NCBI GenBank assembly: GCA_900315055.1
Contig: OMXP01000023.1
Span: 1-37,177, forward strand
Origin: an uncultured Lachnospiraceae bacterium
GTDB lineage: Bacteria; Bacillota; Clostridia; Lachnospirales; Lachnospiraceae
DNA: 37,177 nt
Reading direction: 5' to 3'
Position 1 is the stretch's first letter; every line of letters starts with the position of its first letter. The position numbers were made by a program, and so were the translations under genes. The notes below the pieces were generated by a model that saw nothing but the letters and a program-made list of their open reading frames with translations, was not told where the DNA came from and did no database searches. Shown in pieces: positions 17,011-24,033 of this stretch.

Positions 17011-17648
17011 GAATCGCACTGATCAATGAGAACTCCCAGGCGGCAAAGAACGGCGTGATCTGCGCCGCTCTGAAGAAGGTCGCCGGCGAGAAGGGTTTTG
17101 AAGTCAGGAACTACGGCATGTACAGCGCAGACGATGCGGCACAGCTGACCTACGTGCAGAACGGCATCCTTGCCGCAACGCTGCTCAATGCAAAGGCAGC
17201 GGATTTCGTGGTGACAGGGTGCGGTACCGGTGAGGGCGCAATGCTTGCGCTGAACTCCTTCCCGGGCGTCATCTGCGGCCACGTGGAGACGCCTCTCGAT
17301 GCCTACACGTTTGCCCAGATCAACGACGGCAACGCAGTGTCCATCCCCTATGCTTTGGGCTTTGGCTGGGGCGGAGACCTGAACCTCACCTACATCTTCG
17401 AGAAGCTCTGGAGTGAGCCGTTCGGCGGCGGATATCCGAAGGAGCGCGCCGTTCCGGAGAAGAACAACAAGAAGATCCTGGACGGTGTGAGGAAAGCGGC
17501 GTTCCGTCCGCTGGTTGACATCCTGAAGGATCTCGATCCGGCACTGGTAAAGGGTGCCTATGCAGGGGAGCATTTCGAGGAGTACTTCTTTGCGGACGCA
17601 AAGGATGAGACCATCAAGGCCTATGTGAAGGAGGTCCTCCATGGCTGA
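17007..17648 (+). CDS. RpiB/LacA/LacB family isomerase, DhuI-like
   Basis: A 213-residue protein of the ribose-5-phosphate isomerase B family. The catalytic Cys is at position 72 in TGCGTGEGAM, and the sequence begins MRIALINENSQAAKN. Ordinary RpiB proteins are about 150 residues; the extra C-terminal part and the gene context match the streptococcal DhuI type, which isomerises DKI to DKII in glycosaminoglycan breakdown. It overlaps kduD by ATGA and the HIT gene by 8 bp. Because kduI is in the same operon, the DKI isomerase step may be duplicated, or this protein acts on another sugar acid. Confidence 0.82.
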   Translation: MRIALINENSQAAKNGVICAALKKVAGEKGFEVRNYGMYSADDAAQLTYVQNGILAATLLNAKAADFVVTGCGTGEGAMLALNSFPGVICGHVETPLDAYTFAQINDGNAVSIPYALGFGWGGDLNLTYIFEKLWSEPFGGGYPKERAVPEKNNKKILDGVRKAAFRPLVDILKDLDPALVKGAYAGEHFEEYFFADAKDETIKAYVKEVLHG

Positions 17649-18075
17649 TATTATTGAAAAAGATCCGAACTGCGGTTACTGCATGCTCGATGAGCATCTC
17701 GATGCCTTCGGCATCTACATCTGCGAGCTCTCCGTGAGCCACCTGATCCTGTTCAGGGAGCAGAGCCATAAGGGACGCTGCATCGTGGCCTACAAGGACC
17801 ACGTGAGCGAGATGACAGACCTCTCCGATGCGGACCGCGATGCGTTCTATGCGGACGTTGCACGGGCATCGAAGGCCATCCACAAGGCATTCAACCCCGA
17901 TAAGGTGAATTACGGCTCCTATGCGGATACGGGACATCACCTGCACATGCACCTGGTGCCGAAATATAAGGACGAGTTCGAGTGGAACGGTGTGTTCCTC
18001 ATGAACCCGAAGAAGAAGTTCCTTTCCGATGCCGAGTACAGGGAGATCATTGACAGGATCAAAGCCTGCCTGTAA
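17641..18075 (+). CDS. HIT family nucleotide-binding hydrolase
   Basis: A 144-residue histidine-triad protein. The signature HLHMHLVPK has the His100/His102/His104 pattern that hydrolyses nucleotide phosphoramidates or dinucleotide esters. NPNC-like Cys residues at the N-terminus (CGYC) could bind zinc as in some HIT proteins. It is the last gene of the uxaA operon, overlapping its neighbour by 8 bp, so it is translated with the uronate enzymes. No role for a HIT protein in uronate catabolism is established to my knowledge. A terminator follows directly. Confidence 0.9.
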   Translation: MADIIEKDPNCGYCMLDEHLDAFGIYICELSVSHLILFREQSHKGRCIVAYKDHVSEMTDLSDADRDAFYADVARASKAIHKAFNPDKVNYGSYADTGHHLHMHLVPKYKDEFEWNGVFLMNPKKKFLSDAEYREIIDRIKACL

Positions 18076-18095
18076 GGGAAAAAAGAAGCATGAAA

Positions 18096-18123
18096 AAGAG
18101 GTCCGGGCAATCCCGGGCCTCTT
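18096..18123. terminator. Bidirectional terminator between the uxaA operon and kdgK1
   Basis: A twelve base pair stem (18096-18107 with 18112-18123, one G:T) with loop CAAT. On the minus strand it is followed by TTTTT, a good terminator for the kdgK1 gene. On the plus strand the sequence after it is T-rich but broken (TTGTTGATGTTTTC). Confidence 0.8.
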
Positions 18124-18162
18124 GTTGATGTTTTCTGTTTTGTCAGTTCCGTTCCGGTTTGT

Positions 18163-19212
18163 TCAGCGGCGGATATCGAAGCCGTTTTTCATGAGGGAGC
18201 GGATGGTCTCCACATCGTCGGTGAGATTTGCATCGCCGCGGATGGTATGCTTTAAGGCAGAGGATGCGACGGCAAAGTCCGTCATCTCCTGTATCTCATA
18301 CCCGTTCATCATCGCATAGATGAGGCCGCTCGCGAACGCATCGCCTCCGCCCACGCGGTCGAGGATCGTGAAGGTAAAGAGCCTGCTCTCATACGTCTTT
18401 CCCTGATACCAGACGTAGGCCTTGAGGCTGTTCTCGGAGCCGGAGGTCACGTACCGGACATGGCGTGCGATGCACCGGATGTTCGGATAGCGCCGGGTAA
18501 AGTGCGAGGTGATCTCCTCCTCCTGTTCGAGTGTCGGCTGTCTCGGGATTCCGTCCTTCCAGTCGCCCTTTGCGTGGTCATTTTCGTCCTTCCAGAGATG
18601 GTAGGGCTCGACCCCGAAGAGCACGTCGACGTAGGGAAGGCAGCGGGTGCAGAAATCCCGTGCCGCATCCCAGGTCCAGAGACTGGAGCGGAAGTTTCCG
18701 TCGAAGGAGACGGTCATGCCCCTTCTCTTTGCAGCCTTCAGGGCGTTCAGGATAAGATCGGCACAGGACGGCGAGAGCGCCGGCGTGATGCCGGACAGAT
18801 GAAGCCAGTCGTAGCCGGAAAGCAGGGCATCGAGATCAAGGCGCGAGTAGTCATACTCCGAGAAGGCGGAGTGCTTGCGGTCGTAGATCACCTTGCTCGG
18901 GCGGATTCCGAAGCCCGTCTCGAGGTAATAGGTGCCAAGGCGGTTTGTCGGGGCATCCTGTTCCGAGGCATAGATCACCGGCGAGCAGTGGACGTCGTTG
19001 GCACGAAGCGCACGCACGGCGCTCTTTCCGAGGCTGTTGTCCGGGACCACGGTGAAAAACGTGGCGTCCATGCCAAGGTTTGCAAGCGAGATCGCGATGT
19101 TCGCTTCCGATCCGCCGTAGGTTGCCTCAAACTCCGTGGCGGTGCGGATCTTGTTGTAGTTTGGCGGGGTAAGACGCAGCATCACCTCGCCGATCGTGAG
19201 AAAACGCTGCAT
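18163..19212 (-). CDS. kdgK: 2-keto-3-deoxygluconate kinase, first copy (PfkB family)
   Basis: Phosphorylates KDG to KDPG. The 349-residue PfkB/ribokinase-fold protein starts FLTIGEVMLRLTPPNY with the YGGSEANIAISLANLG substrate segment and carries the catalytic Asp291 in DRVGGGDAFASG. It is slightly longer than classical KdgK (about 310-320) because of a middle segment around WKDENDHAKGDW. It lies 8 bp downstream of kdgF on the minus strand, in an operon of microprotein-kdgF-kdgK. A second kinase of similar type is next to eda at 35586; the two differ clearly in sequence, so they may have different substrates or arise from separate acquisitions. Confidence 0.92.
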   Translation of the reverse strand: MQRFLTIGEVMLRLTPPNYNKIRTATEFEATYGGSEANIAISLANLGMDATFFTVVPDNSLGKSAVRALRANDVHCSPVIYASEQDAPTNRLGTYYLETGFGIRPSKVIYDRKHSAFSEYDYSRLDLDALLSGYDWLHLSGITPALSPSCADLILNALKAAKRRGMTVSFDGNFRSSLWTWDAARDFCTRCLPYVDVLFGVEPYHLWKDENDHAKGDWKDGIPRQPTLEQEEEITSHFTRRYPNIRCIARHVRYVTSGSENSLKAYVWYQGKTYESRLFTFTILDRVGGGDAFASGLIYAMMNGYEIQEMTDFAVASSALKHTIRGDANLTDDVETIRSLMKNGFDIRR

Positions 19213-19220
19213 ATGGCCTC

Positions 19221-19559
19221 CTAGTCCTTGACGAAGTCTTTGCGGTACGGGGTGAAGGTGTCGAGGAGAATTCCCTCCTCGAGGCAGACACAGCCGTGCT
19301 CGACACTGTTGGTCTTGAGCAGAGTGTCCCCGGGTCCCACGATCTTCGTCTCGTCACCGATCGTGAAGCTAAACTTCCCGCTCACGACATAGGTGATCTG
19401 GGTGTTGGTGTGATGGTGCATGGCGCCGACGGCGCCCTTCTCAAAGTGGTTTTCCACCACCATGAGATCGTTCGAGTAGGCGAGCACACGGCGCACGACG
19501 CCGTGACCGTTGTCCTCCGGAACCGTGTTTTCGTGAAAGACAAAACGATCGTTCTTCAT
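19221..19559 (-). CDS. kdgF: KdgF cupin, unsaturated uronate ketonisation
   Basis: KdgF proteins convert 4,5-unsaturated galacturonate, the product of GH105 and pectate lyases, into the linear ketone that KduI uses. The 112-residue protein is a single cupin: His48 and His50 in MHHHTNTQITYVVSG, Gln54, and His88 in NSVEHGC fit the metal site of the family. The length matches known KdgF (about 110). Its start codon overlaps the stop of a 31-residue membrane peptide by ATGA, and KdgK follows 8 bp later. A general cupin of other function is possible, but the locus makes KdgF the best call. Confidence 0.87.
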   Translation of the reverse strand: MKNDRFVFHENTVPEDNGHGVVRRVLAYSNDLMVVENHFEKGAVGAMHHHTNTQITYVVSGKFSFTIGDETKIVGPGDTLLKTNSVEHGCVCLEEGILLDTFTPYRKDFVKD

Positions 19560-19651
19560 TTGCGACCCCTCCGGTTTTTCCAGGCTTTCCCGATCAGCAC
19601 CCCGACAAGAAGCGCGAGCATGCAGACCAGGAAGTTAAACAGATCTGACAT
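19556..19651 (-). CDS. 31-residue single-span membrane microprotein
   Basis: A 31-codon frame beginning MSDLFNFLVCMLALLVGVLI, with a Lys/Arg-rich end (KAWKNRRGRK). GGGAGG lies about ten bases before the ATG, and the stop overlaps the kdgF start as ATGA, so it is probably translated and coupled to kdgF. It predicts one transmembrane helix (about residues 4-21) with a positively charged cytoplasmic tail by the positive-inside rule. It is the first gene of the minus-strand operon and opposite the sensor kinase gene. I do not recognise a family. It could regulate a transporter or the kinase, but nothing in the sequence proves this. Confidence 0.65.
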   Translation of the reverse strand: MSDLFNFLVCMLALLVGVLIGKAWKNRRGRK

Positions 19652-19759
19652 TGGGTGATACCTCCCGATGATTCCATTGTCGGGGGATTTGAGATTCCGT
19701 GCAATAGAAACTCTTTAAGAACTTTGGAAATATTTGGAAACCCTGAGGAAGGAGGATCC

Positions 19760-21295
19760 GTGAAAAAGGGACAAAGACCGAAAAAACGCAGGAGCCTGTA
19801 CCTTGTCATGTCCGTCGGGGAGAAGGGAAATCTCCAGCTTCTCGTGATGTTTCTCTCCATCCTCATCATCTCCGTGATCAGCCTGTACTTCATCCGGCTC
19901 TCCTCGAAGGAAACCGGACAGATCCTGACACAGATCTCCCGCTGTGAGAGGGTGCAGGACAAGCTGGGCAAAGAGGAGAGCGCCCTCAAGGCGTATCTGA
20001 CGGAGACGACAGAGGCCAACGAGAAGGCACTGCAGAAGGCCTGCACGGCGACAAAGGCGGCCGTGGACGAGCTACCCTATGATGTCACGGACATCGGCGC
20101 CGAGCGGTACGCCCGCACCTGGAACCTGAAAAACGCCTACGAGACCTACGCGGGGCAGCGGGACGAGGTCCTGACCGACGGGAGCCCCATCAGCCGGCAG
20201 TACGATCTGCTGGGACTTTTCGACTACCTGGATACCTATGCGCGGAACCTGACGCAGCTTACCGTGGAGGCGGGCGGCAGCCGGTATGACACGATCTCGC
20301 CCTTCCTGCAGTACCTGCCGTATATCGTTCTCATTGTGAGCGCCGTGCTCCTTCTTGCGGCAAGCTCGGTCTCAAGGTCCGTCACGAAGACCATCGTGGA
20401 ACCGGTGGATCTTCTCGTGAAGGACGCAAGGCGCATGGCAGAGGGGGACTACAGCGGGGGAGACGTTGTCGTCGAGAACGAGGACGAGATCGGCGAGCTG
20501 GTCCGGACCTTCAACCGCATGAAGAAAGCGACGAAGGACAACATCGAGACGCTCGAGGAAAAGCAGAAGCTCGAGACGGCCCTCCGCGAGGAGGAAGCGC
20601 AGAAGGCGGAGCTGACCCACAGGCTGGAGACGACGCGCCTGGATCTATTAAAGAGCCAGATCAATCCGCACTTTCTGTTCAATACCCTGGGGACGATCGC
20701 GAGCATGGCAGAGCTTGAGGATGCGGCAACCACCGGAAAGATGATCCTCTCGCTCTCGAACATCTTCCGGTATAACCTCAGGGCCAGCGATTCGTTCACC
20801 TCGCTTACCGCGGAGATCCAGAACGCGAAGGACTATCTCTATCTGCAGAAGATGCGCTTCGGCGACCGGGTGCGGTACGAGTTTCACCTCGGGGAGGGCG
20901 TCAATCCCGACCGCATCGAGGTGCCGGTCTTCCTCCTGCAGCCGGTGATCGAGAATGCCTTAAGCCACGGCATCGCAAAGAAAGCGGAGGGCGGACGGAT
21001 CGACATCAATGCAACACTGGAAGATGGGGCACTTCATCTTTCGGTGAAGGATACCGGCGTCGGGATTCCGAAGGAGAAGCTGGACAGAATCCTTGAAGAG
21101 CTGCACAGCGGACATACGGGTCATGAGGTCCACATCGGCGTCGGAAACATCTACCGGAGGATCCAGCAGCTGTACGAAAACGGCAGCATGACCATTGAAA
21201 GCACGGAAAACATCGGGACTACCGTTACGATGGTGATCCCGCAGGGGGAAAAGGGTAATGATGGAAGAACGAAAGACGATACTGATCGCGGATGA
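19760..21295 (+). CDS. Sensor histidine kinase, LytS/YesM type
   Basis: A 511-residue membrane kinase. There is one helix near residues 22-46, an external domain of about 135 residues (to 180), and a second helix about 183-203. A HAMP segment follows with VENEDEIGELVRTFNRM, then a charged coiled coil (about 255-290). The phosphorylated His304 is in SQINPHFLFNT. The ATPase has ENALSHGI, DTGVGIPKEKL and GVGNIYRRIQQLYENG. Start is GTG at 19760, with GAAGGAGG upstream; the longer frame from 19655 lacks a site. It overlaps the response regulator by 38 bp. The target and signal are unknown; the neighbouring TRAP genes suggest uronate sensing. Confidence 0.92.
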   Translation: MKKGQRPKKRRSLYLVMSVGEKGNLQLLVMFLSILIISVISLYFIRLSSKETGQILTQISRCERVQDKLGKEESALKAYLTETTEANEKALQKACTATKAAVDELPYDVTDIGAERYARTWNLKNAYETYAGQRDEVLTDGSPISRQYDLLGLFDYLDTYARNLTQLTVEAGGSRYDTISPFLQYLPYIVLIVSAVLLLAASSVSRSVTKTIVEPVDLLVKDARRMAEGDYSGGDVVVENEDEIGELVRTFNRMKKATKDNIETLEEKQKLETALREEEAQKAELTHRLETTRLDLLKSQINPHFLFNTLGTIASMAELEDAATTGKMILSLSNIFRYNLRASDSFTSLTAEIQNAKDYLYLQKMRFGDRVRYEFHLGEGVNPDRIEVPVFLLQPVIENALSHGIAKKAEGGRIDINATLEDGALHLSVKDTGVGIPKEKLDRILEELHSGHTGHEVHIGVGNIYRRIQQLYENGSMTIESTENIGTTVTMVIPQGEKGNDGRTKDDTDRG

Positions 21296-22013
21296 TGAGG
21301 TGCTCGAGCGCCGCGTACTCTTAAAGAAACTCGAGCGCAATTTCGGGGACGTCTGTGACATCTACAGCGCCGCCAACGGACAGGAGGTACTTGATCTCTA
21401 CGAGAAGGTACATCCGCAGGTGCTGGTGCTGGATATCCAGATGCCGATCATGACGGGACTCGAGGCAGCGGAGGAGATCCGGAAGAAGGATACGGAGTGT
21501 GAGATTCTGTTCCTCACGGCCTTCGAGGATTTCTCCTATGCAAGACGGGCGGTCCGGGTCAGGGCCCTGGACTATCTGTTAAAGCCCTGTCAGGAGGACG
21601 AGCTGGTTGCCGCCGTGGAGGCGGGACTTGCCGGGAAGACGGAAAGCAAGGCAAAAGAAGAGGGGGCAGAGATGCTAAGCAGTACGGGGGCGCTTCCGGA
21701 GCGCATGGCAACCTATATTGAAGCAAACTATATGCACGACCTGTCGGTACAGGACATGGCGACCCATTTCGGGTATGCGGACGCCTACTTCTGCAAGATC
21801 TTCAAGCAGGCCTTCGGCAAGAGCTTCATCACGTACCTGACGGATTACCGGATCCGGAGGGCCAAGGAATATCTTTCGATGCCGGGCAAGACGATCAGCG
21901 CCGCAGGGCGGGCTGTGGGGTATGACGATCCCAACTATTTCGCCAAAGTGTTCAAACGCGCCACGGGTTCCACACCGAGCGAGTACCGGACATCCAGACA
22001 GGATGCACAATAA
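21258..22013 (+). CDS. Response regulator with AraC-type DNA-binding domain (YesN-like)
   Basis: A 251-residue regulator. The receiver domain has the acidic pocket ADDE (11-14) and phospho-acceptor Asp59 in VLVLDIQMP, with LTAFEDFSYA and a closing DYLLKPCQEDE. The C-terminal AraC domain (about 155-250) contains LSVQDMATHFGYADAYFCKIF and AAGRAVGYDDPNYFAKVF. It starts inside the kinase gene, with GGGGGAAAAGGG upstream. Kinase and regulator therefore form one pair of the YesM/YesN type, which usually activates adjacent transporter and glycosidase genes. The TRAP operon 170 bp downstream is the probable target. Confidence 0.93.
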   Translation: MMEERKTILIADDEVLERRVLLKKLERNFGDVCDIYSAANGQEVLDLYEKVHPQVLVLDIQMPIMTGLEAAEEIRKKDTECEILFLTAFEDFSYARRAVRVRALDYLLKPCQEDELVAAVEAGLAGKTESKAKEEGAEMLSSTGALPERMATYIEANYMHDLSVQDMATHFGYADAYFCKIFKQAFGKSFITYLTDYRIRRAKEYLSMPGKTISAAGRAVGYDDPNYFAKVFKRATGSTPSEYRTSRQDAQ

Positions 22014-22107
22014 ACGGGCCAAAATCCTGTTCACAGTGACAAATCCACCCAAAAACAGGAAAATATCCTACCCGAAAAGTGAAAATCTTACCATGGCATC
22101 CCGATAA

Positions 22108-22121
22108 TGTAAGCGGTTACA
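22108..22121. promoter_or_regulatory. LacI-type operator upstream of the TRAP operon
   Basis: TGTAAGCGGTTACA is a near-perfect palindrome, overlapping the end of a GATAAT -10-like box at 22103-22108. A half-site TGTAAAC follows at 22129. No clear -35 is seen, suggesting activation (perhaps by the adjacent regulator) plus LacI-type repression. Confidence 0.65.
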
Positions 22122-22140
22122 ATATCAATGTAAACAAAAG

Positions 22141-22164
22141 ACGTCCGGCCAAAGTTCCGGACGT
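22141..22164 (+). promoter_or_regulatory. Leader hairpin before dctP
   Basis: A perfect eight base pair stem ACGTCCGG/CCGGACGT with an eight-base loop, in the untranslated leader five bases before the GGGAGGG ribosome site. There is no T run, so it is more likely a stability or translation-control hairpin than a terminator. Confidence 0.45.
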
Positions 22165-22183
22165 GTCTGGGAGGGACATTGAT

Positions 22184-23359
22184 ATGAAGAAAAAGATGGT
22201 TAGTGCAATCCTGACAACCGCTCTGGCGGCTGCAGCGCTCGCAGGCTGCGGACTTTCGTCCTCAACCTCTTCTACGACGGCGTCCACGACGGCTGATACC
22301 ACAGCCGCTGCGGCATCGACCGAGGCAGCAGATGCTGCGACAACCGCTGCAGCAGAGACCTCGACCGCTGCGACCGAGGCAGCTTCCGACAGCACGGATT
22401 ACACCGTAAACGAGGCAGCTGCGGCCGATCCTGCAGTTACCCTGACAATGGCTGAGGTCAACCCGACCGACAACACCATCTGCGGCGCCATGGACACCAA
22501 GTTCAAGGAAGCCGTTGAGGCAATGAGCGGCGGTTCCATCACGATCGATCTGCAGGGCTCCGGCGTCCTTGGCGCTGAGGCAGATGTCCTCGATGGCATG
22601 ATGGGCGGCACGGGCACGGTCGATATCAGCCGTATTTCCGCATTCGCACTTTCCAGCTACGGCGCACAGAAGTCCGTTCTTCTGTCTCTGCCTTACACCT
22701 TCGTAAACCGTGATCACTTCTGGAACTTCGTCAACAGCGATCTCGGAGCTGATTTCCTGAACGAGCCTGAAGAGCTGGGCCTTGGTCTCCGCGGCCTGTA
22801 CTACGGCGAGGAAGGTTTCCGCAGCTTCTTCACCGTCAAGGATCTGGTTGTCAAGACTCCTGATGACATGAAGAACAAGAAGATCCGTGTCTCCAACGAC
22901 CCGATCATGACCAAGATGGTTCAGAGCCTTGGCGCTACTCCGTCCCCTGTTTCCATGAGCGAGGTTTACTCCTCCATGCAGAACGGCACCATCGATGGCG
23001 CTGAGCAGCCGGTTGTCAACTACCTGAGCAACAGCTTCCAGGAAGTCGGCCCGAACCTCACGCTCGATGAGCACACCCTCGGCGCTATGGAGACTGTCAT
23101 GACCGATGCGTCCTGGAACAAGCTGACTGCAAACCAGCAGCAGGTTATCACCGATGCCGGCAAGATCGCTTCCGATTACTGCCGTCAGGTCTCCGAGCAG
23201 AAGGAGCAGGAAGCTCTGGATACCTTAAAGAGCCAGGGCATCAACGTCATCACCGTTGACGACAAGAGTGCATGGCAGGAAGCCTGCAAGCCGATCGCTG
23301 ATGAGTATGCAAAGGATTACGCAGACCTGTATCAGCAGATCCTGGATATGGCAGACTAA
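22184..23359 (+). CDS. dctP: TRAP transporter solute-binding lipoprotein (DctP)
   Basis: Extracytoplasmic receptor of a sodium-driven TRAP importer for acidic sugars. The 391-residue product has a lipobox LAGC and then a Thr/Ala-rich linker up to about residue 80. The DctP domain begins VTLTMAEVNPTDN. The conserved ligand-binding stretch KIRVSNDPIMTKMVQSLGATPSPV has the Arg that contacts the carboxylate. The start at 22184 is set by GGGAGGG; the frame runs back to 22079 through the operator. The neighbours fit a uronate or oligogalacturonide ligand. A terminator between it and dctQ should give more receptor than permease. Confidence 0.93.
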   Translation: MKKKMVSAILTTALAAAALAGCGLSSSTSSTTASTTADTTAAAASTEAADAATTAAAETSTAATEAASDSTDYTVNEAAAADPAVTLTMAEVNPTDNTICGAMDTKFKEAVEAMSGGSITIDLQGSGVLGAEADVLDGMMGGTGTVDISRISAFALSSYGAQKSVLLSLPYTFVNRDHFWNFVNSDLGADFLNEPEELGLGLRGLYYGEEGFRSFFTVKDLVVKTPDDMKNKKIRVSNDPIMTKMVQSLGATPSPVSMSEVYSSMQNGTIDGAEQPVVNYLSNSFQEVGPNLTLDEHTLGAMETVMTDASWNKLTANQQQVITDAGKIASDYCRQVSEQKEQEALDTLKSQGINVITVDDKSAWQEACKPIADEYAKDYADLYQQILDMAD

Positions 23360-23393
23360 AGCCTGAACCAAAACTCTGAAATAAGGTTTTTGG

Positions 23394-23426
23394 GGTGCTC
23401 CGGTGAAGAGCCGGAGCACCTTTTTT
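23394..23426 (+). terminator. Intergenic terminator between dctP and dctQ
   Basis: A perfect ten base pair GC-rich stem (23394-23403 with 23411-23420), seven-base loop and six T. Inside an operon this acts as a partial terminator, lowering dctQM relative to dctP. Confidence 0.85.
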
Positions 23427-23451
23427 CTCTGAAAATACTGGAGGTTTGCTT

Positions 23452-24033
23452 ATGAACGGTTTCATAAGTGCCATGAAGAAGATTGAACCCGTCTATGCAT
23501 GGGTCTACAAGATCTTCATGATGATCTGCAAGGTGCTGCTGGTCGCCGATATCGTCATCACCACCTGGATCGTCCTTGCACGTTACATCACCGTAATCCC
23601 CGCACCGAACTGGGGCGAGGAACTGATTCTGACACTGATGGCCTACATGGCCGTCCTTTCCGCAGCACTGGCTATCCGCCGCAACGGCCACATCCGCATG
23701 ACCGCCTTCGACCGGTACCTTCCGGTGAAGGTTGTCGAGGCTCTGGACCTGATCGCCGATATCGCGGTCATGTTCCTTGCCCTTGTCATGCTGATCATCG
23801 GCATGCAGTACTGCACCGGCATCGGCGCAAAGGGCACCTACATTTCGATGCCCTGGCTGTCGAAGTTCTGGCAGTATTTCCCGGTCCCGCTTGCGGGTAT
23901 CGCAATGATCTTCTTTGAACTGGAGCGTATCATGATGGATATCGAGCATCTGGCTGGTCACTACGGCGAGTTCGGCATCGATACGGAAGCCGAAGAGCTC
24001 GAGACCATGACAGAGAAGGAGGAGAAGAAATGA
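23452..24033 (+). CDS. dctQ: TRAP transporter small permease (DctQ)
   Basis: A 193-residue membrane protein with four predicted helices, the normal size of DctQ. The conserved NWGEELILTLMAYMAVLSAA with RRNGHIRM is the family signature. TGGAGG precedes the ATG by seven bases. It ends with a charged tail EELETMTEKEEKK and overlaps dctM by ATGA. It pairs with DctM in the membrane. Confidence 0.94.
   Translation: MNGFISAMKKIEPVYAWVYKIFMMICKVLLVADIVITTWIVLARYITVIPAPNWGEELILTLMAYMAVLSAALAIRRNGHIRMTAFDRYLPVKVVEALDLIADIAVMFLALVMLIIGMQYCTGIGAKGTYISMPWLSKFWQYFPVPLAGIAMIFFELERIMMDIEHLAGHYGEFGIDTEAEELETMTEKEEKK

Noticed and set aside
22025..22061. TCCTGTT...AACAGGA pairing after the response regulator gene as a terminator
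   Set aside because: The stem is only seven base pairs, the loop is over 20 bases and no T run follows.
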